From: Rhodocyclaceae bacterium
Lineage (GTDB): Bacteria > Pseudomonadota > Gammaproteobacteria > Burkholderiales > Rhodocyclaceae
Reading direction: 5' to 3'
NCBI GenBank assembly: GCA_016718525.1
Contig: JADKDD010000002.1
Coordinates: 1,550,001 to 1,614,000 of the forward strand
Length of the DNA stretch: 64,000 nucleotides
The first letter of the stretch is position 1. Every line of letters starts with the position of its first letter. Made by a program: the position numbers and the translations under genes. Shown piece after piece: positions 7,773 through 16,599 of this stretch. A model generated the notes under the pieces. The model was not told the DNA's origin. It was given only the letters and a program-made list of their open reading frames with translations, and ran no database searches.

Positions 7773-9064
7773 TACGGCAGTTGTCGACCGCCGAAGCGGA
7801 TTTTGAGGCGAGCCTCAGATCTTTGCTTCATGCCGACGTTGCAGGCGATCTGGAAATTGAAAGGACGGTAGCGGAAATCCTGACCCGGATTCGGACCGAG
7901 GGTGATGCGGCGGTACTCGAATACACCAATCGCTTTGATCGTCTGGATGTCAGCCGCGTAGCGGATCTGGAAATTTCTCAAGCGGATTTGCGCGTCGCGT
8001 TTGCCGGCATTACTGGACCTCAGCGTCATGCCTTGGAGTCGGCAGCACAACGTATCACGGCGTATCACCGGCACCAACTGGCAGAATCTTGGAGCATCGT
8101 CGAACCCGATGGAACGCGCCTCGGGCAAAAAGTGACGCCGTTGGATCGGGTCGGGCTCTACGTTCCTGGCGGCAAGGCGGCTTATCCGAGCTCGGTGTTA
8201 ATGAATGCCATACCCGCCAAGGTTGCCGGTGTCGGTGAATTGATTATGGTGGTTCCAACGCCTTATGGCGAGCGCAATTCACTCGTGCTAGCAGCTGCCT
8301 GTCTTGCCGGCGTTGACCGGGTGTTCGCCATTGGCGGTGCCCAGGCGGTCGGTGCCCTGGCATACGGTACAGCCACGATCCCGCAGGTCGATAAAATTGT
8401 CGGGCCCGGCAATGCCTATGTTGCAGCTGCAAAGCGTCGCGTTTTTGGCACGGTTGGCATCGATATGGTGGCGGGCCCCTCGGAAGTTCTGGTGATCGCC
8501 GATGCCAGTGCCAACCCGGATTGGGTGGCAATGGACTTATTCGCCCAGGCCGAGCATGACGAGATGGCGCAGTCGATCCTGTTGTCGCCGGATGCCACAT
8601 TCATAGCGCGTGTCAGCGAGAGTATTGCACGGATGTTGCCGGAGCAGCCGCGCAGAGATGTCATTGCAATATCGCTGGAGAATCGCGGCGCCCTGATTCA
8701 TGTGCGCGACTTGAACGAAGCCTGCGCCATCGCCAATCGGATCGCGCCCGAGCATTTGGAGTTGGCCGTTGCCGAACCTGCGCCGCTGGTTGAAATGATT
8801 CGTCATGCCGGTGCGGTTTTTGTTGGTCATTATTCCTCAGAATCTTTGGGTGATTACTGCGCCGGCCCGAACCATGTGTTGCCGACATCGGGCAGTGCGC
8901 GATTTTCTTCGCCTTTGGGTGTTTACGATTTTCAAAAGCGCTCAAGCATCATTGAGATTTCACCTGCTGCTGCGCGAACGCTGGGACCGATTGCCAGTAC
9001 GTTGGCGCGGGGAGAGGGATTGGTTGCGCATGCGCGTGCCGCTGAACTACGTTACGAAAGCTGA
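7769..9064 (+). CDS. hisD: HisD, histidinol dehydrogenase
   Basis: Zn-dependent NAD enzyme for the last two oxidations from histidinol to histidine. The frame is open from 7670, but a GTG at 7769 overlapping the hisG stop gives 431 aa, the family length. Motifs: VGLYVPGGKAAYPSSVLMNA, the NAD region KIVGPGNAYVAAAKR, GIDMVAGPSEVLVIAD, DLFAQAEHDEMAQ, and the catalytic RIAPEHLEL. A copy of the dispersed repeat lies at 8058-8082 (encoding part of AYHRHQLAES) without obvious disruption. Confidence 0.95.
   Translation: MIRQLSTAEADFEASLRSLLHADVAGDLEIERTVAEILTRIRTEGDAAVLEYTNRFDRLDVSRVADLEISQADLRVAFAGITGPQRHALESAAQRITAYHRHQLAESWSIVEPDGTRLGQKVTPLDRVGLYVPGGKAAYPSSVLMNAIPAKVAGVGELIMVVPTPYGERNSLVLAAACLAGVDRVFAIGGAQAVGALAYGTATIPQVDKIVGPGNAYVAAAKRRVFGTVGIDMVAGPSEVLVIADASANPDWVAMDLFAQAEHDEMAQSILLSPDATFIARVSESIARMLPEQPRRDVIAISLENRGALIHVRDLNEACAIANRIAPEHLELAVAEPAPLVEMIRHAGAVFVGHYSSESLGDYCAGPNHVLPTSGSARFSSPLGVYDFQKRSSIIEISPAAARTLGPIASTLARGEGLVAHARAAELRYES
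8058..8082 (-). repeat. dispersed hairpin repeat, copy 2 (inside hisD)
   Basis: On the minus strand: GCCAG, loop TTGGTG, CCGGT, tail GATACGCCG. One stem mismatch. It lies antisense to hisD. Confidence 0.75.
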
Positions 9065-9113
9065 TGGACGCTGCACTCGTCGTCACAACTGTATCCTTAC
9101 CGAAAGTTAGTCG

Positions 9114-10673
9114 ATGTTAGTCTTTGAGTTGGTGTTGTTGCTCTTGCTTTGCTCAGTCGCACTGGGTTGGGTTGCGCGACGGCTTAAATTTCCTTACCCG
9201 ATCGCGCTGGTTGCCGGAGGCACCGCGGTGGGTTTCATTCCCAATTTGCCGCAGTTTCCGTTTGACCCGAATGCAATCCTGATTCTTGTTTTGCCGCCGA
9301 TTCTGTATCAGGCTGCCTTGCTGACTTCGTGGAGCGACTTCAAGACCAATATCCGCCCGATCAGCATGTTGGCATTTGGCCTGGTGCTGGCGACGACACT
9401 GGTGGTCGGCGCTGCGCTGAAATTGGTGGTTCCTGATGTGCCGTGGGCGGTGGCCTTTATTTTTGGCGCTATTGTCTCACCGCCGGATGCGGTTGCCGCA
9501 ACGGCAATTTTGTCGCGCCTGAACATCCCGCGCCGGATCGTTACCGTGCTCGAAGGCGAGAGTCTGGTCAATGACGCTTCCGGCTTGGTGATCTACAAGT
9601 TTGCCGTTGCTGCTGCACTCACCGGGGTGTTTTCCGTCGTCGATGCGGGTGAGCAACTTGCCCGCGTATCGCTCGGCGGCGTCGCGGTGGGCGTGGCGCT
9701 GGCACATGTTTTCATTGCCGTGCATCGCCGTTTGGGTGATCCCTTCATCGAAGTGCTGACCTCACTGACCGTACCTTACTTTGCCTACATCACAGCCGAG
9801 TTTTTGGGCGTTTCCGGTGTCCTGGCGGTCGTTGCCGCCGGCTTGGTGCGCGGGCGATACGCGCCGGAAATTGTCTCCGCCGAGATGCGAATTCTGGCGC
9901 GCTCGGTGTGGAACATTCTGGTCTTCATGCTGAACAGCTTGATCTTTATGTTGATCGGCATACAGATGTCGGACATCGGCGAAAAGCTGGCGAACTACTC
10001 CTTCACGCAATTGCTTGGCTTGGGACTGTTTGTCAGCGCTGTTGCCATCATCGTGCGTTTTGCCTGGGTATTTCCGGTGGCCTACCTGCCGCGTTGGTTG
10101 GGCAGCGGTTCTCATTCCAACGAGCCGCGTCAAGGCAATAATGAGCTGGCCATTATCAGTTGGTGCGGCATGCGCGGCATTGTCTCGCTCGCTGCAGCAC
10201 TGGCCTTGCCGAATACGCTGCCCGACGGCTCGCCGTTTCCTTACCGCGATCTGATTATCTTCCTGACGTTTTTTGTGATCGCCGTAACGTTGATTGGTCA
10301 GGGTTTGAGTTTGCCAAGTCTGATCCGAGCGCTCAAGGTCGGTACCGACTGGAGCATCAAGACTGAGCAACAGCAGGTCCGTGCCGCAATGAGCACGGCG
10401 GCGCTAGCGGCAATCGATGAAATCATTGCTGCGGAAGGTGCGCCAAGCGCGTGGGCCGATCAGTTGCGCGCCGAGATCACTGCGCGAATCGTTTTGGCGG
10501 CACCGGACGGTATCGATGCAACACCGCGCAGTGAGCTAAATGACCGACTGCGCCGTGCGGCGATTCTGGCCGAACGCAAAGAGCTCATCCGTCTGTGGCG
10601 CGAAAACATTATTAGCGACGAGGTGATGCATCACCTTGAGGAAATTCTGGACTATCAAGAGGCACATCTGTGA
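9114..10673 (+). CDS. Na+/H+ antiporter, CPA1/NhaP type
   Basis: Polytopic inner-membrane cation/proton antiporter, 519 aa. About 12 hydrophobic segments fill residues 1-400. The CPA1 core is clear: IFGAIVSPPDAVAATAI and VLEGESLVNDASGLVIYKFA (ND ion-binding motif), and later SWCGMRGIVSLAAALALP. The last ~110 residues are soluble and helical. It lies between hisD and an inverted hisC, so it interrupts the usual his order. No regulatory signal is evident. The transported cation cannot be decided from sequence. Confidence 0.9.
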   Translation: MLVFELVLLLLLCSVALGWVARRLKFPYPIALVAGGTAVGFIPNLPQFPFDPNAILILVLPPILYQAALLTSWSDFKTNIRPISMLAFGLVLATTLVVGAALKLVVPDVPWAVAFIFGAIVSPPDAVAATAILSRLNIPRRIVTVLEGESLVNDASGLVIYKFAVAAALTGVFSVVDAGEQLARVSLGGVAVGVALAHVFIAVHRRLGDPFIEVLTSLTVPYFAYITAEFLGVSGVLAVVAAGLVRGRYAPEIVSAEMRILARSVWNILVFMLNSLIFMLIGIQMSDIGEKLANYSFTQLLGLGLFVSAVAIIVRFAWVFPVAYLPRWLGSGSHSNEPRQGNNELAIISWCGMRGIVSLAAALALPNTLPDGSPFPYRDLIIFLTFFVIAVTLIGQGLSLPSLIRALKVGTDWSIKTEQQQVRAAMSTAALAAIDEIIAAEGAPSAWADQLRAEITARIVLAAPDGIDATPRSELNDRLRRAAILAERKELIRLWRENIISDEVMHHLEEILDYQEAHL

Positions 10674-10681
10674 TTCTTGAA

Positions 10682-11746
10682 CTATTCGATTTCACCTAAC
10701 GCCTTGAGCAAGGCATCGCACTCGAGATCGGTGCCGACGGTAATCCGCAAATACTGCTCGATACGCGGCAGGCGGAAGTGACGCACCAGAATATTTTGAC
10801 GGCGTAGCGCCAGCACCAACTGGCCGGCATTGTGTGCTGGGTGACGGGCAAACACAAAGTTGGCTGCCGACGGGATCACTTCGAAACCGAGCGCCGTCAG
10901 GCCGGTCGTTAAGCGCTCGCGACTGGCAATGACGGCGTTGCGGGTTTTTTCAAAATACGCCACATCGCCGTAAGCGGCGACCGCACCGGCTATTGCCAGA
11001 CGATCCAACGGGTAGGAATTGAAACTGTCCTTGACCCGCACCAGCGCTTGTATCAAATCAGCGTTGCCGGCGGCGAAGCCAACCCGCAGCCCGGCCAGCG
11101 AGCGGGCTTTGGACAGTGTTTGCGTTATCAGCAAATTTGGATAGTGCGCAATCAATGGAATCGCCGATTCGCCGCCGAAGTCCACATAGGCTTCATCAAT
11201 CACCACGACCGACTCGGTGTTCGCTTGCAATAGTCGCTCGATATCGGCAAGGCCGAGGATGCGTCCGGTCGGTGCGTTGGGGTTCGGGAAAATGATGCCG
11301 CCGTTAGGCACGCAGTAATCATCAACCTGAAGGCGGAAACCGTCATGCAAAGACACGAGTTCAAACGGTATTTGGTAAAGACGGCAATAGACCGGATAGA
11401 AACTGTAGGTAATGTCAGGAAACAAAACCGGCAGCGAATGTTTGAGCAAGCCTAGAAAGACGTGGGCCAGCACTTCGTCCGAACCATTGCCGATGAAAAT
11501 CTGATTCGTCTCAATGCGATGGAATCGTGCAACTGCGGCCTTGACGCCTTCGCTGTTGGGATCGGGATAGCGGCGCAGGCTGCTGCCGGCTTCGCCCAAC
11601 TCATCCTGAATCGCCTGCAAGACGCGTGGTGACGGTGGATACGGGTTCTCGTTGGTGTTGAGTTTAATCAGGTCAAGCACCTTGGGCTGCTCGCCGGGCA
11701 CATAGGGCGTCAAACCGGTTGCAACATCACTCCAATAACGGCTCAT
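10682..11746 (-). CDS. hisC: HisC, histidinol-phosphate aminotransferase
   Basis: PLP aminotransferase converting imidazole-acetol phosphate to histidinol phosphate. The start MSRYWSDVATGL at 11746 gives 354 aa, as usual; a longer frame from 11812 would run toward hisB and lacks homology. Visible: IKLNTNENPYPPSP, FIGNGSDEVLAHVF, IIFPNPNAPTG, VVIDEAYVDF, and the PLP Lys in TLSKARSLAGLRVG. It is on the minus strand, convergent with the antiporter (8-base gap) and divergent from hisB. A repeat copy is at 10800-10824. Confidence 0.95.
   Translation of the reverse strand: MSRYWSDVATGLTPYVPGEQPKVLDLIKLNTNENPYPPSPRVLQAIQDELGEAGSSLRRYPDPNSEGVKAAVARFHRIETNQIFIGNGSDEVLAHVFLGLLKHSLPVLFPDITYSFYPVYCRLYQIPFELVSLHDGFRLQVDDYCVPNGGIIFPNPNAPTGRILGLADIERLLQANTESVVVIDEAYVDFGGESAIPLIAHYPNLLITQTLSKARSLAGLRVGFAAGNADLIQALVRVKDSFNSYPLDRLAIAGAVAAYGDVAYFEKTRNAVIASRERLTTGLTALGFEVIPSAANFVFARHPAHNAGQLVLALRRQNILVRHFRLPRIEQYLRITVGTDLECDALLKALGEIE
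10800..10824 (-). repeat. dispersed hairpin repeat, copy 3 (inside hisC)
   Basis: On the minus strand: perfect stem GCCAG / CTGGC around TTGGTG, tail GCTACGCCG. It encodes part of AGQLVLALRR without an apparent length change in HisC. Confidence 0.78.
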
Positions 11747-11845
11747 AGCAAAAAAATTGGTCCGACAATGCTCGGCGGACGCAGTAATCATCAGGGAAGC
11801 CGATGGTATCATGCGGCCATCACACCACAGGCGTCATTACCTAAA

Positions 11846-12433
11846 ATGCGGCAAGCAGAAGTTTCGCGCAATACACTGGAAACCAAAATCCGCGTCGCGC
11901 TCAACCTCGACGGCAGCGGCACCTCCAAGGTCAATACCGGTGTCGGATTTTTTGATCACATGCTCGATCAGATCGCCCGGCACGGATTAATTGATCTTGA
12001 GATTTCGGCAGTGGGAGATTTGCATATAGACGCTCATCACACCGTCGAGGATGTCGGCATAGCGCTCGGCCAGGCACTGGCAAAGGCTTGGGGAGACAAA
12101 AAGGGCTTGCGTCGTTATGGCCACGCCTATGTGCCACTCGATGAAGCCTTGTCACGGGTGGTGATTGACCTGTCCGGGCGTCCCGGCCTGGTGTTCAACG
12201 TCCCCTTTACGCGAGCGATGATTGGCGACTTTGACGTCGACTTGATTCATGAGTTCTTTCAAGGCCTGGTCAATCACGCCGGCATCACGGTACACATCGA
12301 TGCGCTGACCGGTAACAATTCACACCATCAGGCCGAGACGGTGTTCAAAGCCTTTGCGCGGGCGCTGCGGACGGCCTGCGAGGTCGATCCGCGAGCATCA
12401 AGCAGCATTCCCTCGACCAAAGGCGCACTCTGA
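11846..12433 (+). CDS. hisB: HisB, imidazoleglycerol-phosphate dehydratase
   Basis: Mn-dependent dehydratase acting before HisC. The ATG at 11846 (MRQAEVSRNTLETKI) gives 195 aa, the monofunctional length; there is no histidinol-phosphatase domain. Metal-binding motifs are GVGFFDHMLDQIARHG, DAHHTVEDVGIALG, HEFFQGLVNHAG and NSHHQAETVFKAFARAL. The gene is divergent from hisC (99-base gap, presumably with promoters for both) and 7 bases upstream of hisH. Confidence 0.95.
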   Translation: MRQAEVSRNTLETKIRVALNLDGSGTSKVNTGVGFFDHMLDQIARHGLIDLEISAVGDLHIDAHHTVEDVGIALGQALAKAWGDKKGLRRYGHAYVPLDEALSRVVIDLSGRPGLVFNVPFTRAMIGDFDVDLIHEFFQGLVNHAGITVHIDALTGNNSHHQAETVFKAFARALRTACEVDPRASSSIPSTKGAL

Positions 12434-12440
12434 TTCCATC

Positions 12441-13097
12441 ATGATCAGCGTTGCAGTAGTGGATTACGGCATGGGCAATTTGCGCTCGGTCGCCAAGGCG
12501 TTGGAGCATGTTGCGCCGCAGGCGCGCGTCACTGTGACCGACTCCGCCGGTGAAATTGCCGCAGCTGACCGGGTGGTGGTGCCGGGACAGGGAGCGATGC
12601 CGGATTGCATGCGCGAGCTGGATGCCCGCGGCCTGCGCGAGTCTGTGGTCAGGGCGGCAGCAACCAAGCCATTTCTGGGGATTTGCATCGGTCTGCAAAT
12701 GTTATTTGGTGAATCCGAAGAAGGTGACGCCAGCGAGAACGTCCGAGGACTGGATATTCTTCCCGGTCGGGTACCCCGTTTTCCGGTCGCAGCCATGCAG
12801 ATTGACGGAGGCACCAAGCTCAAGGTGCCGCACATGGGTTGGAACAATGTCAGTCAATCCGATCGCAATCACCCGTTATGGCAGGGGATCGCGGATACTT
12901 CGCGGTTCTATTTTGTTCATAGTTTTTATGTTGACCCGGCAACGCCCGCACTGACGGCTTCGACTACCGAGTACGGGATTCACTTTACCAGCGCCGTTAG
13001 TCGGGATAATATTTTCGCTGTTCAGTTTCATCCCGAAAAGAGTGCTCAAGCAGGATTGCAGCTACTGAGCAATTTCATGAGTTGGAAGCCAAGTTAA
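12441..13097 (+). CDS. hisH: HisH, glutamine amidotransferase subunit of IGP synthase
   Basis: Class I glutamine amidotransferase that feeds ammonia to HisF. The ATG at 12441 (MISVAVVDYGMGNLRSV) gives 218 aa; upstream in-frame ATGs lie inside hisB. The triad is visible: Cys in KPFLGICIGLQMLF, His and Glu in FAVQFHPEKS. Substrate-channel features include the HMGWNNV and FYFVHSFYVDP blocks. Its partner hisF is not adjacent: hisA follows, then an inverted gene, then hisF. Confidence 0.95.
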   Translation: MISVAVVDYGMGNLRSVAKALEHVAPQARVTVTDSAGEIAAADRVVVPGQGAMPDCMRELDARGLRESVVRAAATKPFLGICIGLQMLFGESEEGDASENVRGLDILPGRVPRFPVAAMQIDGGTKLKVPHMGWNNVSQSDRNHPLWQGIADTSRFYFVHSFYVDPATPALTASTTEYGIHFTSAVSRDNIFAVQFHPEKSAQAGLQLLSNFMSWKPS

Positions 13098-13134
13098 TTT
13101 TCTGCCGAATCTCACTTAAGCATAACAAAACATC

Positions 13135-13878
13135 ATGCTGCTGATACCCGCGATTGATCTCAAAGACGGCCATTGTGTTCGCCTGAAGCAAGGTGAAATG
13201 GAAGGCGCCACAGTATTTTCCGAGGATCCTGCCGCAATGGCGCGACATTGGGTCAGTCTCGGCGCCCGGCGTCTGCATCTGGTCGATTTGAATGGCGCAT
13301 TCGCCGGCAAACCAAAAAACGAATCAGCGATCAAGGCCATCCTCAAAGAAGTTGGCGACGAAATTCCAGTTCAACTGGGCGGGGGTATTCGCGATCTGGA
13401 TACCATCGAGCGCTGCCTCGACGATGGACTCACCTACGTCATTATCGGTACCGCGGCGGTAAAAAATCCGGGTTTTCTCCACGATGCCTGCGGAGCGTTT
13501 CCCGGTCACGTGATCGTCGGCCTCGATGCCAAAGACGGGAAGGTAGCGGTAGATGGATGGTCAAAAATGACCGGACATGATGTGATTGACCTCGCCAAAA
13601 AGTTTGAGGACTACGGTGTTGAGGGCATCATTTATACGGATATCGGCCGCGATGGCATGCTTAACGGTGTCAACATCGAAGCCACTGTGAAGCTCGCTCA
13701 GGCTCTACGCATCCCCGTGATTGCCAGCGGCGGCATTGCCAATCTGAAAGATATCAAGGCGCTCTGTGCAGTCCAGTCCGAAGGCATCATGGGGGCGATC
13801 ACCGGCCGTGCGATTTACGAAGGTAAGCTGGACTTCAAAAAGGCGCAAGCGGAAGCGGACAAGCTTTCAGGAAAGTAA
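13135..13878 (+). CDS. hisA: HisA, ProFAR isomerase
   Basis: TIM-barrel isomerase acting on phosphoribosylformimino-AICAR-phosphate, 247 aa. The catalytic Asp is in LLIPAIDLKDGHCVRL; the second phosphate site shows as PVIASGGIANLKDI and GAITGRAIYEGKLDF. The C-terminus is intact (EADKLSGK) just before the abnormal G-rich block. In relatives hisF usually follows directly; here it is 1.6 kb away behind an inverted gene. Confidence 0.95.
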   Translation: MLLIPAIDLKDGHCVRLKQGEMEGATVFSEDPAAMARHWVSLGARRLHLVDLNGAFAGKPKNESAIKAILKEVGDEIPVQLGGGIRDLDTIERCLDDGLTYVIIGTAAVKNPGFLHDACGAFPGHVIVGLDAKDGKVAVDGWSKMTGHDVIDLAKKFEDYGVEGIIYTDIGRDGMLNGVNIEATVKLAQALRIPVIASGGIANLKDIKALCAVQSEGIMGAITGRAIYEGKLDFKKAQAEADKLSGK

Positions 13879-15216
13879 GCAACACCTCCCACGGCGTAAG
13901 GTTTGCCAGTACTTGATGCGGTGGCGGAGGGGGGGGGGCGCGGGGGGGGGAAAGCGGAAAGAGGGGGGTCCGCGGCGCCGCCGCCCGGGGCGGGCCCAGG
14001 CCCCGGGGGGGCGGGGGGGGGGGGGGGGGGGGCGGGGGGCCTTCGCGATCTGAAATTGCGCCACTGAAGGGATTTTTGTGAAAATGCGCGAACCGAAGGT
14101 CGAGAACCGCTTTTCGCCCGACGGCAGGGTCAGCAGTTCCGTTTGACGGCCAAATATGCGCCGCAGTACGGGAAGGCCTCGCCCGCAATCGCAGGGCGGA
14201 CCAACTTCGGCATAGTCACCCAGATCGTAGCGGAACAGTGGCATCACGTTGGCAAACAAAGGCGTAACGACAATGCGACCTGTCTGTCCGGGCTGACAGG
14301 GGCGTCCATCGTCCCCCAGAACCTCGACCAGATTGAGTTCGCTCTGAACATGATAGTGATCGTATTTGGGGCATTGGAAGGCAATGTAGCCGGCTTCAGT
14401 TGCGCCATAGACATCCACCAAAGGCACCCCCAACACTTCTCGACATTCGGTGCGAAGATCGGGATCTAGTTGGCCCGCCTGAGTGCGCACCAGCCTCAAT
14501 GATGGTATGCGACGACCAGAGCGGCGTAGTTCACGCAACAGCAATCGCAGATTTGACGGCTGCGTCAGCAGATACTGCGGTGCTTCCCGCACAAGCAATT
14601 CCAATTGCCATTCAATCGCGGTAAAGATGCTAACCCGCAAGTACGGACCGCTATCGAAGATAGCGTTAAAGGGCGATTCGCCTGCCGGCAGTCTGCGCAC
14701 GGGGTCCGCTCGGGGAGCGCCACGCGGTGGCAGAATCTCGATTGTTTTGTGCCGTAGATCGACGCTATGCCAGGTCAACAGGCGCAGTTTCGTGGCGTAA
14801 AAGTTGTCCCAGAATTCCGCGGTCTGAACCAACTCAAGTGGCACACCGGTCGAGCCGCTGGTTTTGGTTGCGAACAGACGTGTATCCGACGGCAGATTTT
14901 GGCTCCTGAGCCTCGCGCCATCCGAGCGGATCTGCGCTTTAGTAAGCAATGGCAGGGTGGCCCAAGCGGCAGGAATGACACTGCCATCAATGGCGTCAAT
15001 CAGCCCTTCAAGTTTTCCCGCATAGAACGGTACATGCCGTTGGGCGAGTCCGATCAAACGTGTGAGCCGCAGGTTCTGCAGCTGGCGCAAACGATCTGCC
15101 GACCACCACTGTGTCGCGGCGAGCGAATGGTGGATGTGGGCAATCTGAGTCTCTCTGGAATCAGGGGAAACGTGCCTCAATCGTTCATACGCAGCCGGGT
15201 TCCGGGCAAACGTCAT
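13867..15216 (-). CDS. CapK/phenylacetate-CoA-ligase-family protein, C-terminus corrupted
   Basis: Member of the AMP-forming PaaK/CapK-like adenylating family. The ATG at 15216 (MTFARNPAAYERL) is chosen over an in-frame TTG at 15234. Family marks: FATKTSGSTGVPLELVQT (AMP-binding loop), VDVYGATEAGYIAFQCP, LFRYDLGDYAE and GRQTELLTLPSGEKRFS. Sequence is normal to about 14042 (~390 residues); beyond it the frame enters the G-rich block, giving a Pro/Arg tract, so the last ~50 residues of the family (usually with the TPSGK-like lysine loop) are absent. It lies inverted between hisA and hisF. Substrate unknown; CapK relatives often occur near polysaccharide genes. Confidence 0.75.
   Translation of the reverse strand: MTFARNPAAYERLRHVSPDSRETQIAHIHHSLAATQWWSADRLRQLQNLRLTRLIGLAQRHVPFYAGKLEGLIDAIDGSVIPAAWATLPLLTKAQIRSDGARLRSQNLPSDTRLFATKTSGSTGVPLELVQTAEFWDNFYATKLRLLTWHSVDLRHKTIEILPPRGAPRADPVRRLPAGESPFNAIFDSGPYLRVSIFTAIEWQLELLVREAPQYLLTQPSNLRLLLRELRRSGRRIPSLRLVRTQAGQLDPDLRTECREVLGVPLVDVYGATEAGYIAFQCPKYDHYHVQSELNLVEVLGDDGRPCQPGQTGRIVVTPLFANVMPLFRYDLGDYAEVGPPCDCGRGLPVLRRIFGRQTELLTLPSGEKRFSTFGSRIFTKIPSVAQFQIAKAPRPPPPPPRPPGAWARPGRRRRGPPSFRFPPPAPPPLRHRIKYWQTLRRGRCCLLS
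13921..14041. other. G-homopolymer-rich low-complexity block, probable assembly artefact
   Basis: About 120 bases that are almost only G and C, with G runs including one of 20 (14013-14032). Nothing else in the window resembles it. It replaces what should be the 3' end of the CapK-like gene: on the minus strand the protein changes from a normal sequence (ending AQFQIAKA) to a Pro/Arg/Gly-rich string. Runs of G are typical of no-signal base calls in two-colour sequencing. A real G-tract insertion cannot be excluded. Confidence 0.85.
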
Positions 15217-15346
15217 GGTCCTGCAATCAGACAAATATGGTGGCAGGCAAGTTGCTTTTCAGACATACAAGCAGTATCCCGAACCGTTACTCCTTGGTCA
15301 AATGAGATTCGCGTTTCGCGCCAGTGATTACCGGATTTAACATAAC

Positions 15347-15375
15347 TGAATGATGTGAAGTGCTACATTCATTCA
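15347..15375. promoter_or_regulatory. imperfect inverted repeat upstream of hisF
   Basis: TGAATGATGT and ACATTCATTCA are inverted copies with a one-base bulge, separated by eight bases. The element lies between the divergent CapK-like gene and hisF, about 80 bases before the hisF start. It could be an operator or a leader hairpin. No clear -35/-10 pair was found beside it. Confidence 0.35.
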
Positions 15376-15457
15376 GCTGGCACGACTACCGTTAATTCGC
15401 AGCGAAGGCGATAAACTGCATTCGCGGGCCTATGCCGCAATCATTTGGGAATTGAAC

Positions 15458-16216
15458 ATGCTCGCCAAACGCATCATCCCCTGTCTCGACGTTAACGCCG
15501 GCCGTGTGGTCAAGGGGGTTAATTTTCTTGAGTTGCGCGATGCCGGTGATCCGGTCGAGATTGCACAGCGATACGATGAACAGGGTGCGGACGAGCTGAC
15601 CTTCCTCGACATCACTGCCTCGTCAGATGATCGCGATATCATTTTGCATATCGTTGAAGCATGCGCCGAGAAGGTTTTCATTCCACTCACAGTAGGTGGC
15701 GGAGTGCGCAAGGTGGAAGATGTGCGGCGACTGCTGAATGCGGGAGCCGACAAAGTCAGTATGAACACGGCGGCGGTGAACAACCCCCAGTTGGTGGCCG
15801 ACGCCTCGGCTAAAGTCGGCGCGCAGTGCATTGTGGTGGCGATTGACGCGAAGCAAACTTCGCCGGGACGCTGGGAAGTGTTTACCCATGGCGGGCGCAA
15901 CAATACCGGAATGGACACAATCGAGTGGGCGCGTAAAGTTGCCGCCTTGGGCGCGGGTGAAATTCTGCTGACCAGCATGGATAGAGACGGTACCAAAGCC
16001 GGGTTCGACCTCGCGCTGACGCGAGCAGTCGCTGATGCGGTATCGATTCCAGTGATCGCCAGCGGTGGTGTCGGCAATCTGCAGCATCTTGCTGACGGAG
16101 TGACCGAAGGGCGAGCCGATGCGGTATTGGCGGCAAGTATTTTTCACTATAGTGAATTCACTGTGCGGCAGGCCAAGGAGTTCATGCAACAGCGCGGAAT
16201 CGAGGTGCGACTGTGA
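15458..16216 (+). CDS. hisF: HisF, cyclase subunit of IGP synthase
   Basis: TIM-barrel cyclase that makes imidazole-glycerol phosphate and AICAR with HisH. The ATG at 15458 (MLAKRIIPCLDV) gives 252 aa; the frame also has a TTG six bases earlier. Catalytic Asp residues are in IIPCLDVNAGRVVKG and in LTSMDRDGTKAGF; phosphate sites are VGGGVRKVEDV and VIASGGVGNLQHL. It heads the second his block and its stop overlaps the GTG of hisI. Confidence 0.95.
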   Translation: MLAKRIIPCLDVNAGRVVKGVNFLELRDAGDPVEIAQRYDEQGADELTFLDITASSDDRDIILHIVEACAEKVFIPLTVGGGVRKVEDVRRLLNAGADKVSMNTAAVNNPQLVADASAKVGAQCIVVAIDAKQTSPGRWEVFTHGGRNNTGMDTIEWARKVAALGAGEILLTSMDRDGTKAGFDLALTRAVADAVSIPVIASGGVGNLQHLADGVTEGRADAVLAASIFHYSEFTVRQAKEFMQQRGIEVRL

Positions 16217-16599
16217 ATCGTGCGGCGCTTGATGAACTGGTGTGGGATCAGAACGGCTTGATTCCCGTAGTCGCGCAGGATGCGGTAAGCGGCGAAGTCC
16301 TGATGGTGGCATGGATGAATCGGGAGGCATTGAGGCAGACGATTACCAGCGGTAAAGCCGTATATTGGTCGCGCTCGCGTGGGCGTTTGTGGCACAAAGG
16401 AGAGGAGTCGGGACATACTCAGCGAGTGCTCGAGGTTGGTACCGACTGCGACAATGACGTGATCTTGCTCAAAGTTGAGCAAACTGGCGGCATCGCCTGT
16501 CACACCGGCCGAAGGTCGTGCTTTTTCCGCCGCTTGACCGATGCCGGTTGGCAAGACGTCGAACCGGTGCTGCGAGACCCCAAGGAGATTTACAAATGA
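16213..16599 (+). CDS. hisI: HisI, phosphoribosyl-AMP cyclohydrolase
   Basis: Zn enzyme that opens the adenine ring of PR-AMP, 128 aa, GTG start overlapping hisF. Conserved motifs: VLMVAWMNREALRQT, YWSRSRGRLWHKGEESGH, metal site TDCDNDVILLKVEQ, and the Cys-containing IACHTGRRSCFF. It is separate from hisE rather than fused as in enterobacteria. Its stop overlaps the hisE start (ATGA). Confidence 0.95.
   Translation: MNRAALDELVWDQNGLIPVVAQDAVSGEVLMVAWMNREALRQTITSGKAVYWSRSRGRLWHKGEESGHTQRVLEVGTDCDNDVILLKVEQTGGIACHTGRRSCFFRRLTDAGWQDVEPVLRDPKEIYK

Noticed and set aside
13766..14188. Open frames running through the G-rich block on both strands
   Set aside because: They exist only because the block lacks stop codons; translations are Gly/Arg or Pro tracts.
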